Source: Hormiphora californensis
Taxonomy: Eukaryota > Ctenophora > Tentaculata > Cydippida > Pleurobrachiidae
Assembly (NCBI GenBank): GCA_020137815.1
Contig: CM035353.1
Coordinates: forward strand, 4,650,404 to 4,714,403
DNA length: 64,000 nt
Direction of reading: 5' to 3'
Shown here piece after piece: positions 54,346-64,000 of this stretch; position 1 is the first letter of the stretch, and each line of letters opens with the position of its first letter. The translations under genes and the position numbers were made by a program. A model generated the notes under the pieces. It saw only the letters and a program-made list of their open reading frames with translations. It searched no databases and had not been told where the DNA came from.

Positions 54346-54459
54346 AAGTGTTTTCAGGAGTCTTCAGAGCTGGGGAAAGATCCAGTTAAAATTATTCAAA
54401 AGATTTACCGATTGAAAATGAATGAGTTCGATTTAAAAGAAACTAACAACTCTCATTAG

Positions 54460-54609
54460 TTGATATTGACCATTCCACTCACCAGTGTCTCGTGTGAGAG
54501 GTCATTCTCCGCACTGAAGAGAATCAAATCCCGGCTCGGAACTAATATGTTGGATAAAAGGCTCTGCCACCTGGCACTCCTAGAGATTGAGGCTGAGAGA
54601 ACATATTAG
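54460..54609 (+). pseudogene. hAT transposase C-terminal dimerisation domain
   Basis: The frame reads LTIPLTSVSCERSFSALKRI, KSRLGTNMLDKRLCHLALLE, IEAERTY and TAG. 'PvtSvsCERsFSalkriKsrLr..M...RL..LalL.ie' is the signature of the hAT family dimerisation region. No DDE catalytic part precedes it in frame, so this is a 3' remnant. Confidence 0.8.
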
Positions 54610-54934
54610 TTGTCCACAGAATCCCTCGTTGATCATTTAGCTGCTAAAGAGAGAAAAATTAGGCTCAAGTTTTAATTAACCTGTTATTCTATTAAAACTC
54701 ACAATTTTTAAGAAACTCGGACAATAATCAAATATTAGTCGTAGTATTGTATCGTTCAACAAGGGCATGTTGGTACACTTCAGCTCTTTTTCCGAGACGC
54801 TCGCTGTGGTAAAACCGGATACCAATGTTATTCGGTGCTTCCCCGTCGCGTTGGCCATTTTCCAGACCATAATTATGGAGAACCGTTTCAGTAAAACATG
54901 TATGGAGTAAAATAATAATGGAGTACCGTTTGAG

Positions 54935-55548
54935 TAAACTAAACGGTATTTGATTGAATCGATAGCACTAACCGATGACCCTAAAAAACTGTACGATGCC
55001 CTAAAAAGACACGAACAGGAGAAGAAGCGGTGCTATAACGAAAGGGTCCTGGAGGTTGAGCAGGCCTCGTTTTGCCCCCTGGTGTTCTCAGTTACGGGAG
55101 CTATGGGAAATGAGGCTGAAAAATTCTACCGACACCTCGCTCACCGTCTAGCCAAGAAAACCTGCCGAACCTATCCCCACACCATGAGATATATCCGGCA
55201 ACGAATCTCATTCAATCTTCTCCGCACCGCTGTTATTAGCCTAAGGGGACACAAGGGTACTAAACTCAAAGCATATTCAAAGGACATTAATGATTTTAAT
55301 TTATGGTATATTTAATTTATTGCAATGTGTGATTTTACTGACTGACTTTTTATTTATAATATTTATTGTTTATTTGAGTGAGTGATTTTAAGATTTATTT
55401 ATTACTAATCCCAACACCGGGGGCAAATGATCGAACCCAATGTGAATGAGACTCATCGCGATTAACTCTTCGGCAGCTTCTCTTCGGCTGTTGGAAAGTG
55501 ATGCCAATCGGTGTTGGGGTTAGTGAATGCGCAAAAAAAATTTAATTT
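54935..55548 (+). mobile_element. Retroelement 3' end, copy 1
   Basis: The frame 54950-55315 reads DALKRHEQEKKRCYNERVLE, VEQASFCPLVFSVTGAMGNE, RYIRQRISFNLLRTAVISLR. 'FtPLVFs.tGgmg.Ea' followed by 'iR.rlsF.LLRs....lRG' is a C-terminal domain found in retroelement proteins of many marine invertebrates. The 3' region has a CCCCAACACCG / CGGTGTTGGGG hairpin and ends in an A run (55542-55550). Confidence 0.65.
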
Positions 55549-56345
55549 ATTGTGATTGGTGATGAATTGTCAGCATCGCAATGGAAGGCACGAAAAAAAA
55601 GGTTGGTTAAAATTGAGAAAGTGTTGCAGCCAGTTAACCCAGATGACTACCCCCGGAGTGTCAATACAGCACCTGATGCTCGCAGTGACGTGTATGCTAT
55701 TGGGTTATGGAGAGGACTACAGGGGGCTCACGTGGACGTTGCAGTTTTTCATCCCACTGCACCCAGTTACAGAGGAAAATACCCAAAATCTCTGTATAAA
55801 ATGAATGAAAGTCGGAAGAAACGTGATTACCAACAACGAATCAGAGAATCGGAGAGGGGCTTTCACCCCGTTTGTGATGGCTACCTCCGGAGGTTCCGGA
55901 CCAGAGGCTGGACGACTAATCAAAAAGTTAGCTTCACGCATCTCAACTAAACACAAGGACAAATACGCTGAGGTGATTAATTTCTTGAGAACGCGGATAC
56001 GGTTCTGTCTCCTCAGAAGTACCTTGGTGATTGGTCTCACTGAGGGGCACGAGGAAAAAGTTCACGACTCCACCTCCCATCGCAATGTGTGATTTTACTG
56101 ACTGACTTTTTATTTGTAATATTTATTGTTTATTTGAGTGAGTGATTTTAAGATTTATTTATTTATTACTAACCCCAACACCGGGGGCAAATGATCGAAC
56201 CCAATGTGAATGAGACTCATCGCGATTAACTCTTCATACGGTTACCCCCTTTCTCTCTTCGGCAGCTTCTCTTCGGCTGTCGGAAAGTGATGCCAATCGG
56301 TGTTGGGGTAAGGGGTTAGTGAATTTTCAAAAAAAAAAGAAAAAA
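55549..56345 (+). mobile_element. Retroelement 3' end, copy 2, in tandem
   Basis: It extends further 5': DARSDVYAIGLWRGLQGAHV, DVAVFHPTAPSYRGKYPKSL, then a frameshift into FTPFVMATSGGSGPEAGRLI and NFLRTRIRFCLLRSTLVI. Its 3' untranslated part repeats that of copy 1 almost exactly, with an insertion (ATACGGTTACCCCC) and a long A-rich tail (56326-56350). Head-to-tail arrangement with A runs at each junction suggests repeated target-primed insertion. Confidence 0.65.
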
Positions 56346-56509
56346 AAAAAAGAGAAAAAAATTGGTTGGAAAAAACAAATGGGCGCGATTATAATCTGGG
56401 TGCCTTGCAGCGTGTTTACAGGTGCGCGCTGCCAAAAAAGTACACCTAAAACCACTCAGACCGACTTTTTTCAAACGGCTATCCGCTATAGCCGCTCAAC
56501 CACATAGCC

Positions 56510-56615
56510 GATTTGAGTAAACTAAACGGTATCTGATAGAGAATCGATAGCCCTAACTGATAACCCCAAACAAAACCCTAACCCGACCCTAACAACAGCC
56601 CTAACCCGTCTCGAC
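56510..56615 (+). repeat. Third copy start joined to CCCTAAC-like repeats
   Basis: TTTGAGTAAACTAAACGGTAT to GATAGCCCTAACTGATAACC matches the head of copy 1 (54927-54975). It then runs into ACCCTAACCCGACCCTAACA and CCCTAACCCG, resembling telomere-type sequence, and then TCTCGACCGCCAAAAT as in 50117. Confidence 0.5.
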
Positions 56616-56755
56616 CGCCAAAATCGATGAATTGTTAGCAATGGAAGGCACCCAGATTTTAACGTTTTCCAAAACAAAGTAACAAAACAATAAATCAATT
56701 CATCCTCGGATCAATTCATCCTCGGATCCTCAAGTTCTTCTCATTCCTCTCTTCC

Positions 56756-56941
56756 TCAGGTCACCCGTTCAGTATTTGTTAGACTAGTGATAGCAATCTT
56801 CCTCCGATTTCCTCTTAATGCAATAAGGCATGATCTCAGGAGGGAGAATCGTAGCCTCGTCCTCAGGTGAGCCATAACTTCACTATGGAGGCGAGACACT
56901 GTGTTGAGACGCGCACAATGCGACGCGCATGCGACGCGCAT
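56756..56941 (-). pseudogene. Same retroelement domain on the minus strand
   Basis: Minus-strand frame with EVMAHLRTRLRFSLLRSCLI, ALRGNRRK. It matches 'iRtRlrF.LLRs....lRG'. Isolated fragment. Confidence 0.55.
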
Positions 56942-57471
56942 TTTGGCATTGCGACGCGCACCCTGTTTTGAATTTCGAGTGAAACTGCCAAAAAATTTAA
57001 AAAAAATTTTGTCTCCAAAAGTTTCAAAATCTTCTTGTTTGACTTAGACGATCGAAAGTAAGTGTATTTAAGCCTACCCAGTTGGATAACGGTGGAGTAA
57101 AACCCCTTTTATTGTCAAATTTTGACTTTTTTGTGGCAATAACTGTGTCATTTCTTGTCCACATCGCACAATCTTAGGCTCGTTGGCAAGACAGTATCGA
57201 GGACTTTCCAATGACTAAACGGTCAATTAAGTCAGGGCTACGTTTCTGAGCCTGTGTTTAAAAAAGGTGTGTTTGAAGCTTTCTTTGTAATTTCTTCGCA
57301 TTGTAGCGCTGATTTTGATGTCCTGAGCTGTAGTCAAGCTTTCAATTTGAAGGAGCTCAATACAACATTTTCAAAAACGTCTCTACCAAACCTAGTTCGT
57401 AGCAGATAGACAACCATACGCTTTTCAAGTTATTTAGATATGTTAAAGTTGAACGCTGTTTACCAGCGTGC

Positions 57472-58270
57472 TCAAGGGAATTGAATAAACCAAATCCCAA
57501 ATACATTTTTATCATCTCCAGCTGTAGAAGTGTCCTGATTGGTAAAATATTTCTGGATTATCATGTATCTTTCGCGTCTCCGTTGAAGAGATAAAATTCC
57601 CAGCTGTGTCAGCCTTTCCCAGTAGTTAAGGCCTTGACATTCCGCAATTCTCCTGGTAAAGAATCTCTGTATAGTTTCGATCTTTATAACATCTCCGATC
57701 TTGGTTGGAGACCATAAGGGAGAACAGTATTCAAGTTTGGGTCTTAGCAGTGACTTGAGGAGAGTTACCATAGTCTTCTCGGAGTGGTCTCTGAACAGTG
57801 AACACCCCAAGAATCCAGCCTGCTAGACGTTTTGCTTCACCGGTGATGGTGTTAATGTGGGTAGACCATGATCCATCGTTTGTCATGTTGACTCCAAGAT
57901 CTCTCACACAAGTAGTAGGTTCGATAGCTTCGCCTGATGGGGTGTAATACCTGTAATACTCCGAGTTGAAGGGCATCTCCCGGAGTTCTCTGGTCTTGTT
58001 GAGGGTGTAGTTTAGGACTTCAAACTTCTGCTCATACAGCAGCATATTATTTCTTCCCGACCATTCCGCTATCTGTTCCAGATTTTCTTGTAGGGCATCC
58101 CTGTCTTTCAATCCAGTAATTGCTTGGCGGCTTTTGGTGTCGTCCGCGAAGGTAAGCGTACCTCCCGTCGTCCGGGATACCAAGTCACACACATATATGA
58201 TGAATAGAAGGGGTCCAAGCACAGATCCCACATTTCACCCAGCAGTCCACTGTACGTGATGAGATCCCCA
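57472..58270 (-). mobile_element. LINE reverse transcriptase fragment, CR1/Jockey-like
   Basis: Reading leftwards: GSVLGPLLFIIYVCDLVSRT, TLTFADDTKSRQAI (catalytic FADD), NMLLYEQKFEVLNYTLNKTR, LGVNMTNDGSWSTHINTIT, then after a frameshift MVTLLKSLLRPKLEYCSPLW, ETIQRFFTRRIAECQGLNYW, QLGILSLQRRRERYMIIQKY. Order and spacing are those of LINE RT motifs 4-7 and thumb. An in-frame stop precedes GSVLG. The 5' part is missing, replaced at 58270 by GA-rich arrays. Confidence 0.8.
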
Positions 58271-58316
58271 TATAGAGTAGAAAATAGACAAAGACGACAG
58301 AGAAATTGAGATAGAA

Positions 58317-58369
58317 ATGGAGATAGAAATGGAGAGAGAAAGAGAGAGAGAAGGAGAGAGAGAGAGAGA

Positions 58370-58424
<55 letters not shown>

Positions 58425-59640
58425 GAGAGAGAGAGAGAGAGAGAGGAGAGAGCAGAGAGAGAGAGAGAGAGAGAGCACAGAGAGAAGACAGAGAGAGAGA
58501 CAGAGAACAGCTACCGAGAGACAGAGAACATGAGAGAGAGAGACACGAGAGACAGCGAGCCCGATAGACAAGAGACAGAGAGACAGAGAGACAGAGAGAC
58601 AGAGGACGGCGACAGAGAGACCGAGATACAGAAGACAGAAAGACGAGAGACAGAAAGGAGAGAGACAGAAAGAGAGATGACAGAAAAGGAGAGAGCCAGA
58701 AAGAGAGAGACAGGAAAGAGAGAGACAGAAAAGAGAGAGACCGAAAAGATAATGACAGAAAAAGAGAGGAGACAGAAAGAGAGAGACAGAAAGAGAGAGA
58801 CAGAAAAGAGAGAGACAGCAAAGAGAGAGCCAGAAAAGAGAGAGAGACAGAAAAGAGAGAGACAGAAAAGAGAGAGACAGAAAAGAGAGATACAGAAAGA
58901 GAGGACAGAAAAGAGAGAGACAGAAAAAGAGAGAGACAGAAAAGAGAGAGACAGAAAAGAGAGAGACAGAAAAGAGAGAACAGAAAAGAGAGAGAGAGAA
59001 AAGAGAGAGACAGAAAAGAGAGAGACAGAAAAGAGAGAGACAGAGAGACAGAGAGACAGAAAAGAGAGAGACAGAAAAGAGAGAGACAGAAAAGAGAGAG
59101 ACAGAAAAGAGAGAGACAGAAAAGAGAGAGACAGAAAAGAGAGAGACAGAAAAGAGAGAGACAGAAAAGAGAGAGACAGAAAAGAGAGAGACAGAAAAGA
59201 GAGAGACAGAAAAGAGAGAGACAGAAAAGAGAGAGACAGAAAAGAGAGAGACAGAAAAGAGAGAGACAGAAAAGAGAGAGACAGAAAAGAGAGAGACAGA
59301 AAAGAGAGAGACAGAAAAGAGAGAGACAGAAAAGAGAGAGACAGAAAAGAGAGAGACAGAAAAGAGAGAGACAGAAAAGAGAGAGACAGAAAAGAGAGAG
59401 ACAGAAAAGAGAGAGACAGAAAAGAGAGAGACAGAAAAGAGAGAGACAGAGACAGAGACAGAGACAGAGACAGAGACAGAGACAGAGACAGAGACAGAGA
59501 CAGAGACAGAGACAGAGACAGAGACAGAGACAGAGACAGAGACAGAGACAGAGACAGAGACAGAGTCAGAGACAGAGACAGAGACAGAGACAGAGACAGA
59601 GACAGAGACAGAGACAGAGACAGAGAGACATGCAGACATA
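58317..59640 (+). repeat. Compound GA / 15-base / GACAGA tandem array
   Basis: 58317-58500 mainly GA. 58500-59040 mixed GACAGA words. 59050-59445 regular 15-base unit GACAGAAAAGAGAGA. 59445-59625 hexamer GACAGA. Frames of 400-490 codons on either strand (RDRKERD or SVSLF repeats) come from this periodicity and are not genes. Confidence 0.97.
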
Positions 59641-59776
59641 CAGACAGAGAGACACATAGACAGAGAAACAGAGCGATACGAAAAACGAGGAATTTCCTAG
59701 GTGTTTTTAGTTTAGTGTACGTCGCTTGAGTAATCAATTAATTGTAAGCCATCCGTAGGATGGCCTGGGTCCACTA

Positions 59777-59850
59777 GTATACCGCCCATATTCAACAGTA
59801 TCAGAGTGATATAATTAACACTGAACTGTCAAATCATCAGAGCGGTATAT
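59777..59850. repeat. 74 bp GTATACCGC inverted-repeat mini-element
   Basis: GTATACCGC at 59777-59785 is inverted as GCGGTATAT at 59842-59850. Similar to 27842-27913. Confidence 0.4.
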
Positions 59851-60212
59851 CCTAGGGGTAATATATTAACATGTACTACAACTGTTTACTGTGAACATGG
59901 GACTTGTCACCCAAAATATGTGTATTTACAGCACTCGACTCATACAGTTCACGGTCATCCTCAATAAATAGTTTTACGTTGTAGTTGATGAAAGTTTGAA
60001 AGTATAATGCTCTCACACAAACAACACTGGGTAGAAAAAAAACGTTTAAAGTAGACTAATACAGGTGACTATGTAATGGTAACTGAGAAAATAATCGGGT
60101 CTCATAAACCTGTCGATATAAATTTAACACACTCTATACTCACACCAGCTTAAAAACAAGGTACTAGGTAATGAAAGCCGAAATGAAATAAAAGGGATGA
60201 CACCAATTGCCC

Positions 60213-60560
60213 ACGGCCAAGTACCTATACCAGAACCGTGGGAACCTCGCCGAATGCCACAGTGAACAGATGAGTCTTTAACCGAGATTTGAAGGTGTCC
60301 ACATTAGGAATAGATCTTAGTTGGAAGGGAAGGTCATTCCACACCATTGGCAGGAACACAGATATCCTCCTCCGTCTTAGCTTTGAGTTAGCAATTTAGC
60401 ATTGATACTGGACATCTTAGGGTGTTTGAGCCTGTAGGGATCAAGAACTCCTGTCATCCGTGTAGTTCTAGATGCTCCCCAACAATCATCAAGAGGTACC
60501 AAATCTTGAAGGTATTCCGGTGCTGTACCGCTGACTATCTTGTAGGCTATCTCTATTATA
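60213..60560 (-). mobile_element. LINE C-terminal part, left half of a split copy
   Basis: Leftward reading gives IAYKIVSGTAPEYLQDLVPL, GASRTTRMTGVLDPYRLKHP, a one-base shift, then RISVFLPMVWNDLPFQLRSI, NVDTFKSRLKTHLFTVAFGE and stop. 'yKi.sG.aPeYL' and 'WNdLP..lRs...v..FKs.LKthLF' are typical of CR1/Jockey-like ends. The sequence continues logically from FKAC at 63150, across the insertion at 60867-63145. Confidence 0.7.
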
Positions 60561-60862
60561 ATTTGGAGATGAACGTCGAAGTGGTGGTCGTTCGTTAGGC
60601 GGTATCTACGCGACAGACTGCTCCTTCATAAAACACTTTATATGCCCAAAGCTGTAAAGCTGCCAATTACACTTTTGGAACTTCCAGTGGAAGTTTTTTA
60701 ATATTTTCGAATGACTTTCAACATGCCAGTCCCCATAGTTACCAATTCAGTTGCCATGGCAACCGTTTTATTGACGTGGAAAGGGGCGAAAAGAACCATC
60801 CGGCGAAGCCGGGTGGGTTATCAAAAAGCCCTTACTTGAGGCGCACCCAATGGGTGCGCTAG
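60561..60862. other. Unassigned insertion next to the piggyBac-like element
   Basis: About 300 bases between the LINE pieces and the TTAA. It holds two tight GC hairpins (CCCGGCTTCGCCGG on the minus strand; GCGCACCC/GGGTGCGC) and GGGTGGGTTATCAAAAAGC, a 19-base word also at 54166. Origin unknown. Confidence 0.35.
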
Positions 60863-60866
60863 TTAA

Positions 60867-63145
60867 CCCTTTGACGGCGACAGAGCATATATGCTACAGT
60901 CTATTCTAGGCGGCCTGGAAGTCCTTATGTTTTATCTAGGTGGCCCATATTTTGTCACAAGCTAGTTTTAGGGATTATGAACCTAAAACCACGTCCAGAT
61001 CAGCTCAGAAAATCAAGAAAAAAAATTTTATAGCCCTTCTAAGGAGGCTAATTTCGGCCTTTTTTTAAAAACATTTCTCATTTTTTTGTTTTTTGGGGGC
61101 ACAACTAATCCTTTGAAGGAATAAAAGTGCTCGTCATAACCGACCGAATGCAAAAAGCCGCATCAAAAAATATTGAAAATTGAATGAGTTATTAACATTT
61201 AAGGCGCTGTATCATATATGATACTATCGTCCGTAAGGGAATTCTAGTAACAAATCTAAATTGTACAAGTTTGCGGGTGTTATGGCATAAATTCATGCTT
61301 TCATGAGGTTTGTAGCTACAAGTTCTACATTCGTGAACGGTTTTTACCAGGAAAAGAACCCAAATTAGAGATTTGTATCATATATGATACTATCGTCCTA
61401 AGGGTAAATTCTCCTAAAACATACATAATTCGGGCTAGAAAAGGAGCTAAGAGACAAATGGGGGCACTAAAATGTGTAGAATCATCGCATTAGTGGGGGT
61501 AGAGCACATATTTAGGTCGCTATCTGGACCCCTAATTGAGATAATTGCATAATTAGCTAATTATCTGTCCGGTGCGTGCTAATTATTCATGAAACTTTGC
61601 TCTGGGAAGGAGTTATGAGACAAATGGGGGCACTAAAATGTGTAGAATCATTACATTAGTGGGGGTAGAGCACATATTTAGGTCGCTATCTGGATCCATA
61701 ATTGAGATAATTGGATAATTAGCTAATTAGTTGCCCTGGAGCGCTAATAAATGAGACTAGGCGGAGTATACAAGACAAGTGAGGGCACTAAAATGTGTAA
61801 AATCATCGCCTTAGCGGGGGTAGAGCACATAGCTGAGTTTCTATTCCCACTCCTAATTGAGATAATTGGATAATTAGCTAATTGACGGTTGCACACCGTC
61901 CACTTTTCACCAAATCCCGTGGTTTCTAGGTAATCCTGAGCTCTTTTGCTCAATCTAAGGATCTTCTGACAACCCCTAACCCCATTTGTATCACCTTTGA
62001 CTCGTTTTACACAATAGTATAGCACTCGATACAACCCTAGACACTGCCTTCAGCTCTTTAGAACCCTCTTGCTCCATCCTAGACCTCTCATACATCCAAG
62101 ATCCAACTACAATCCTATAGAATTTTTATATCCTATTGCTCCTACAACACGTTCAACCTCTAATGTACTACAGTTTCCCATATTTATTGTTTGGACACAC
62201 ATTATAGGTTATAGGGGTTTAGGGATATTAGGGGTTTAGGGATATTAGGGGATGTCAGAAGATCCTTAGATTGAACAAAAGAGCTCAGGATTACCTAGAA
62301 ACCACGGGATTTGGTGAAAAGTGGACGGTGTGCAACCTTCAATTAGCTAATTATCCAATTATCTCATTTAGGAGTTGGAATAGAAACTCAGCTATGTGCT
62401 CTACCTCCACTAAGGCGATGATTTTACACATTTTAGTGCCCCTACTTGTCTTGGATACTCCACAAAGTCTCATTTATTAGCGCTCCAGGGCAACTAATTA
62501 GCTAATTATCCAATTATCTCAATTATGGATCCAGATAGCGACCTAAATATGTGCTATACCCCCACTAATGTAATGATTCTACACATTTTAGTGCCCCCAT
62601 TTGTCTCATAACTCCTTCCCAGAGCAAAGTTTCATGAATAATTAGCACGCACCGGACAGATAATTAGCTAATTATGCAATTATCTCAATTAGGGGTCCAG
62701 ATAGCGACCTAAATATGTGCTCTACCCCCACTAATGCGATGATTCTACACATTTTAGTGCCCCCATTTGTCTCTTAGCTCCTTTTCTAGCCCGAATTATG
62801 TATGTTTTAGGAGAATTTACCCTTAGGACGATAGTATCATATATGATACAAATCTCTAATTTGGGTTCTTTTCCTGGTAAAAACCGTTCACGAATGTAGA
62901 ACTTGTAGCTACAAACCTCATGAAAGCATGAATTTATGCCATAACACCCACAAACTTGTACAATTTAGATTTGTTACTAGAATTCCCTTACGGGCGATAG
63001 TATCATATATGCTACAGTGGGCCCAGCAAAAACTACATGTCGGAATTACAAATTTCCTTTTCGAGGCGTTTTGTGTTGAAAACATCTACTTATAAACGAA
63101 AAATTAGACAATTCTATCGAGCCAATCCTTCTCGCCGTCAAAGGG
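60867..63145. mobile_element. PiggyBac-like palindromic element, 2.28 kb
   Basis: TTAA (60863-60866, 63146-63149) flanks CCCTTTGACGGCGA and its inverse. A TTAA duplication plus a CCC start is the piggyBac signature (established). Arms of about 1 kb are inverted copies, each with three units of GGGCACTAAAATGTGTA, CATTAGTGGGGGTAGAGCAC and ATAATTAGCTAATT-rich spacers, and repeated ATCATATATGATACTATCG. The centre (62205-62260) has GGGGTTTAGGGATATTA repeats. No transposase. Confidence 0.85.
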
Positions 63146-64000
63146 TTAAGCAAGCTTTGAAAGTAAGTCTCTGAGTGATCGGAAGAATATGGCACTGCCG
63201 GAAGAAATCCATGTAGTCTTCCTGGTGCCCACGGAGGTTATAGATGAAGCGAATACAGGAATTGAGAACTTTCTGGAGCCCATCTAAGACGGTCCCTGTG
63301 ACCCCCCAACCTTTTAAAACTTGTATATCCGAATAGACTTGACATGTGGGCAGTAGCGATCCTACTATATCTTGCCAGTACCTCAGCCCTATACCCAGCC
63401 GGAGAATAGCTAAACATTGAGCTTGCTCAATGCGTGTGTGTGTGTTTACTCATTACCTCCCGGTGCTACAACCCCTCTACTAAACCATCCAAGATCTTTT
63501 TAGGTAGTCCACAATACAGTATGTTACTGTAATCAATCTTAGATATCACCAACTGCTTTACTAGCATAATCTTCGTTGAAATATCGAAACATTTGTTCAG
63601 TTGCCAGAGATTCCTCAACACCAAGCCACACTGTTTCCGAACGTTGTTGAACTGCCTCTCCATTGTCAGATTATGATCCAAAAGAACACCAAGAGTTTTA
63701 CCATCCGTTCCACTACACTCCGTTGGGTAAATATCTTCTCCTCCAAAGTTGATGACCGGTTTAAATGACATCTTACTGATTGAGCTGCTCTTGCCAACTA
63801 GAATGAACTCCGTCTTTGCCTCATTGCACTTCAGCCACTGTTCCACCATCCACTTCTTCAGCTTAGCAAGGCATTCTTCAATGTCCGCCTTCGTCCTCAT
63901 CCAGCCGTTCTCTCTAATCTCCTGTAGTTTTCCAGTATCAGTAGACTTCATAAAGGTTTCCTGGACTAGACAAATATCACATCCTGTTTCTTCCAGATGA
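63146..64000 (-). mobile_element. LINE reverse transcriptase, right half of the split copy
   Basis: Leftward from the window edge: ETGCDICLVQETF (endonuclease-like), then directly IEECLAKLKKWMVEQWLKCN, EAKTEFILVG, DGKTLGVLLDHNLTMERQF and LVISKIDYSNILYCGLPKKI, all RT palm/thumb motifs. An extra segment (about 63290-63475) interrupts KKILDGL, after which LQKVLNSCIRFIYNLRGHQE and FRQCHILPITQRLTFKAC lead to the TTAA. The jump from endonuclease to RT implies a large internal deletion. Confidence 0.75.
63285..63478. repeat. About 185 bp insertion inside the LINE
   Basis: It separates KKILDGL from LQKVLN, with similar words TTGGATGG and TTAGATGG at the two joints suggesting a target duplication. 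It has a short GTGTGTGTGT run (63431-63440) and resembles a SINE in size, but no polymerase III boxes are clear. Confidence 0.45.

Noticed and set aside
58185-59737. Frames of 408-490 codons on both strands
   Set aside because: They arise from GA, GACAGA and 15-base tandem repeats and encode only RDRKERD or SVSLF periodicities.

Overview
The window looks like nuclear DNA from an animal, most likely a repeat-rich marine invertebrate. It holds several classes of eukaryotic transposon (Penelope-like, non-LTR, hAT, CACTA-like, piggyBac-like, pogo/Tigger-like and other terminal-inverted-repeat families). Small reading frames are broken by GT...AG introns of about 60-160 bases. There are long GA and GACAGA microsatellites and no bacterial operons. 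I cannot name the species. I recognise no rRNA gene, complete tRNA gene or CRISPR array, and no single-exon housekeeping gene.

Layout. 1-6.4 kb: the end of one gene, three palindromic or TIR elements, a hairpin pair, and a small two-exon gene with a TATA box. 6.5-14.3 kb: duplicated small exons, a zinc-finger exon, CACTA-like transposase remnants and LINE debris. 14.5-16 kb: a Penelope-like element with an inverted second copy and a decayed hammerhead ribozyme. 16-23.8 kb: duplicated exons, two TA-flanked elements, a 21-base minisatellite inside a coding repeat, and a tandem family of one protein module. 23.8-26.9 kb: a 3.2 kb foldback element. 27-32.8 kb: an LTR-like end, a three-level nest of elements, exons, and a second Penelope endonuclease piece. 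32.8-36.5 kb: three large inverted-repeat elements. 37-41.8 kb: an RGG-repeat gene with an intact-looking hammerhead just after it, duplicated segments, and a LINE 3' end. 41.8-45.8 kb: tandem copies of exons encoding HIRAN-like and CCCH zinc-finger sequence. 46-50 kb: CACTA-like remnant, a spliced gene with a DNA transposon in its intron, and a predicted tail-anchored small protein. 49.7-56.9 kb: a 0.68 kb duplication, a satellite, a hAT remnant, and tandem retroelement 3' ends. 57.5-64 kb: two minus-strand LINEs, one split by a 2.3 kb piggyBac-like palindrome, plus 1.3 kb of GA/GACAGA arrays.

Two themes stand out. First, many elements are near-perfect foldbacks with different ends but shared internal modules. 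Second, gene pieces occur as tandem exon copies whose length differences are often multiples of three, as expected of former or current coding sequence. Most gene models are exon-level predictions from reading frames and splice sites. Names are given only where conserved motifs are visible.
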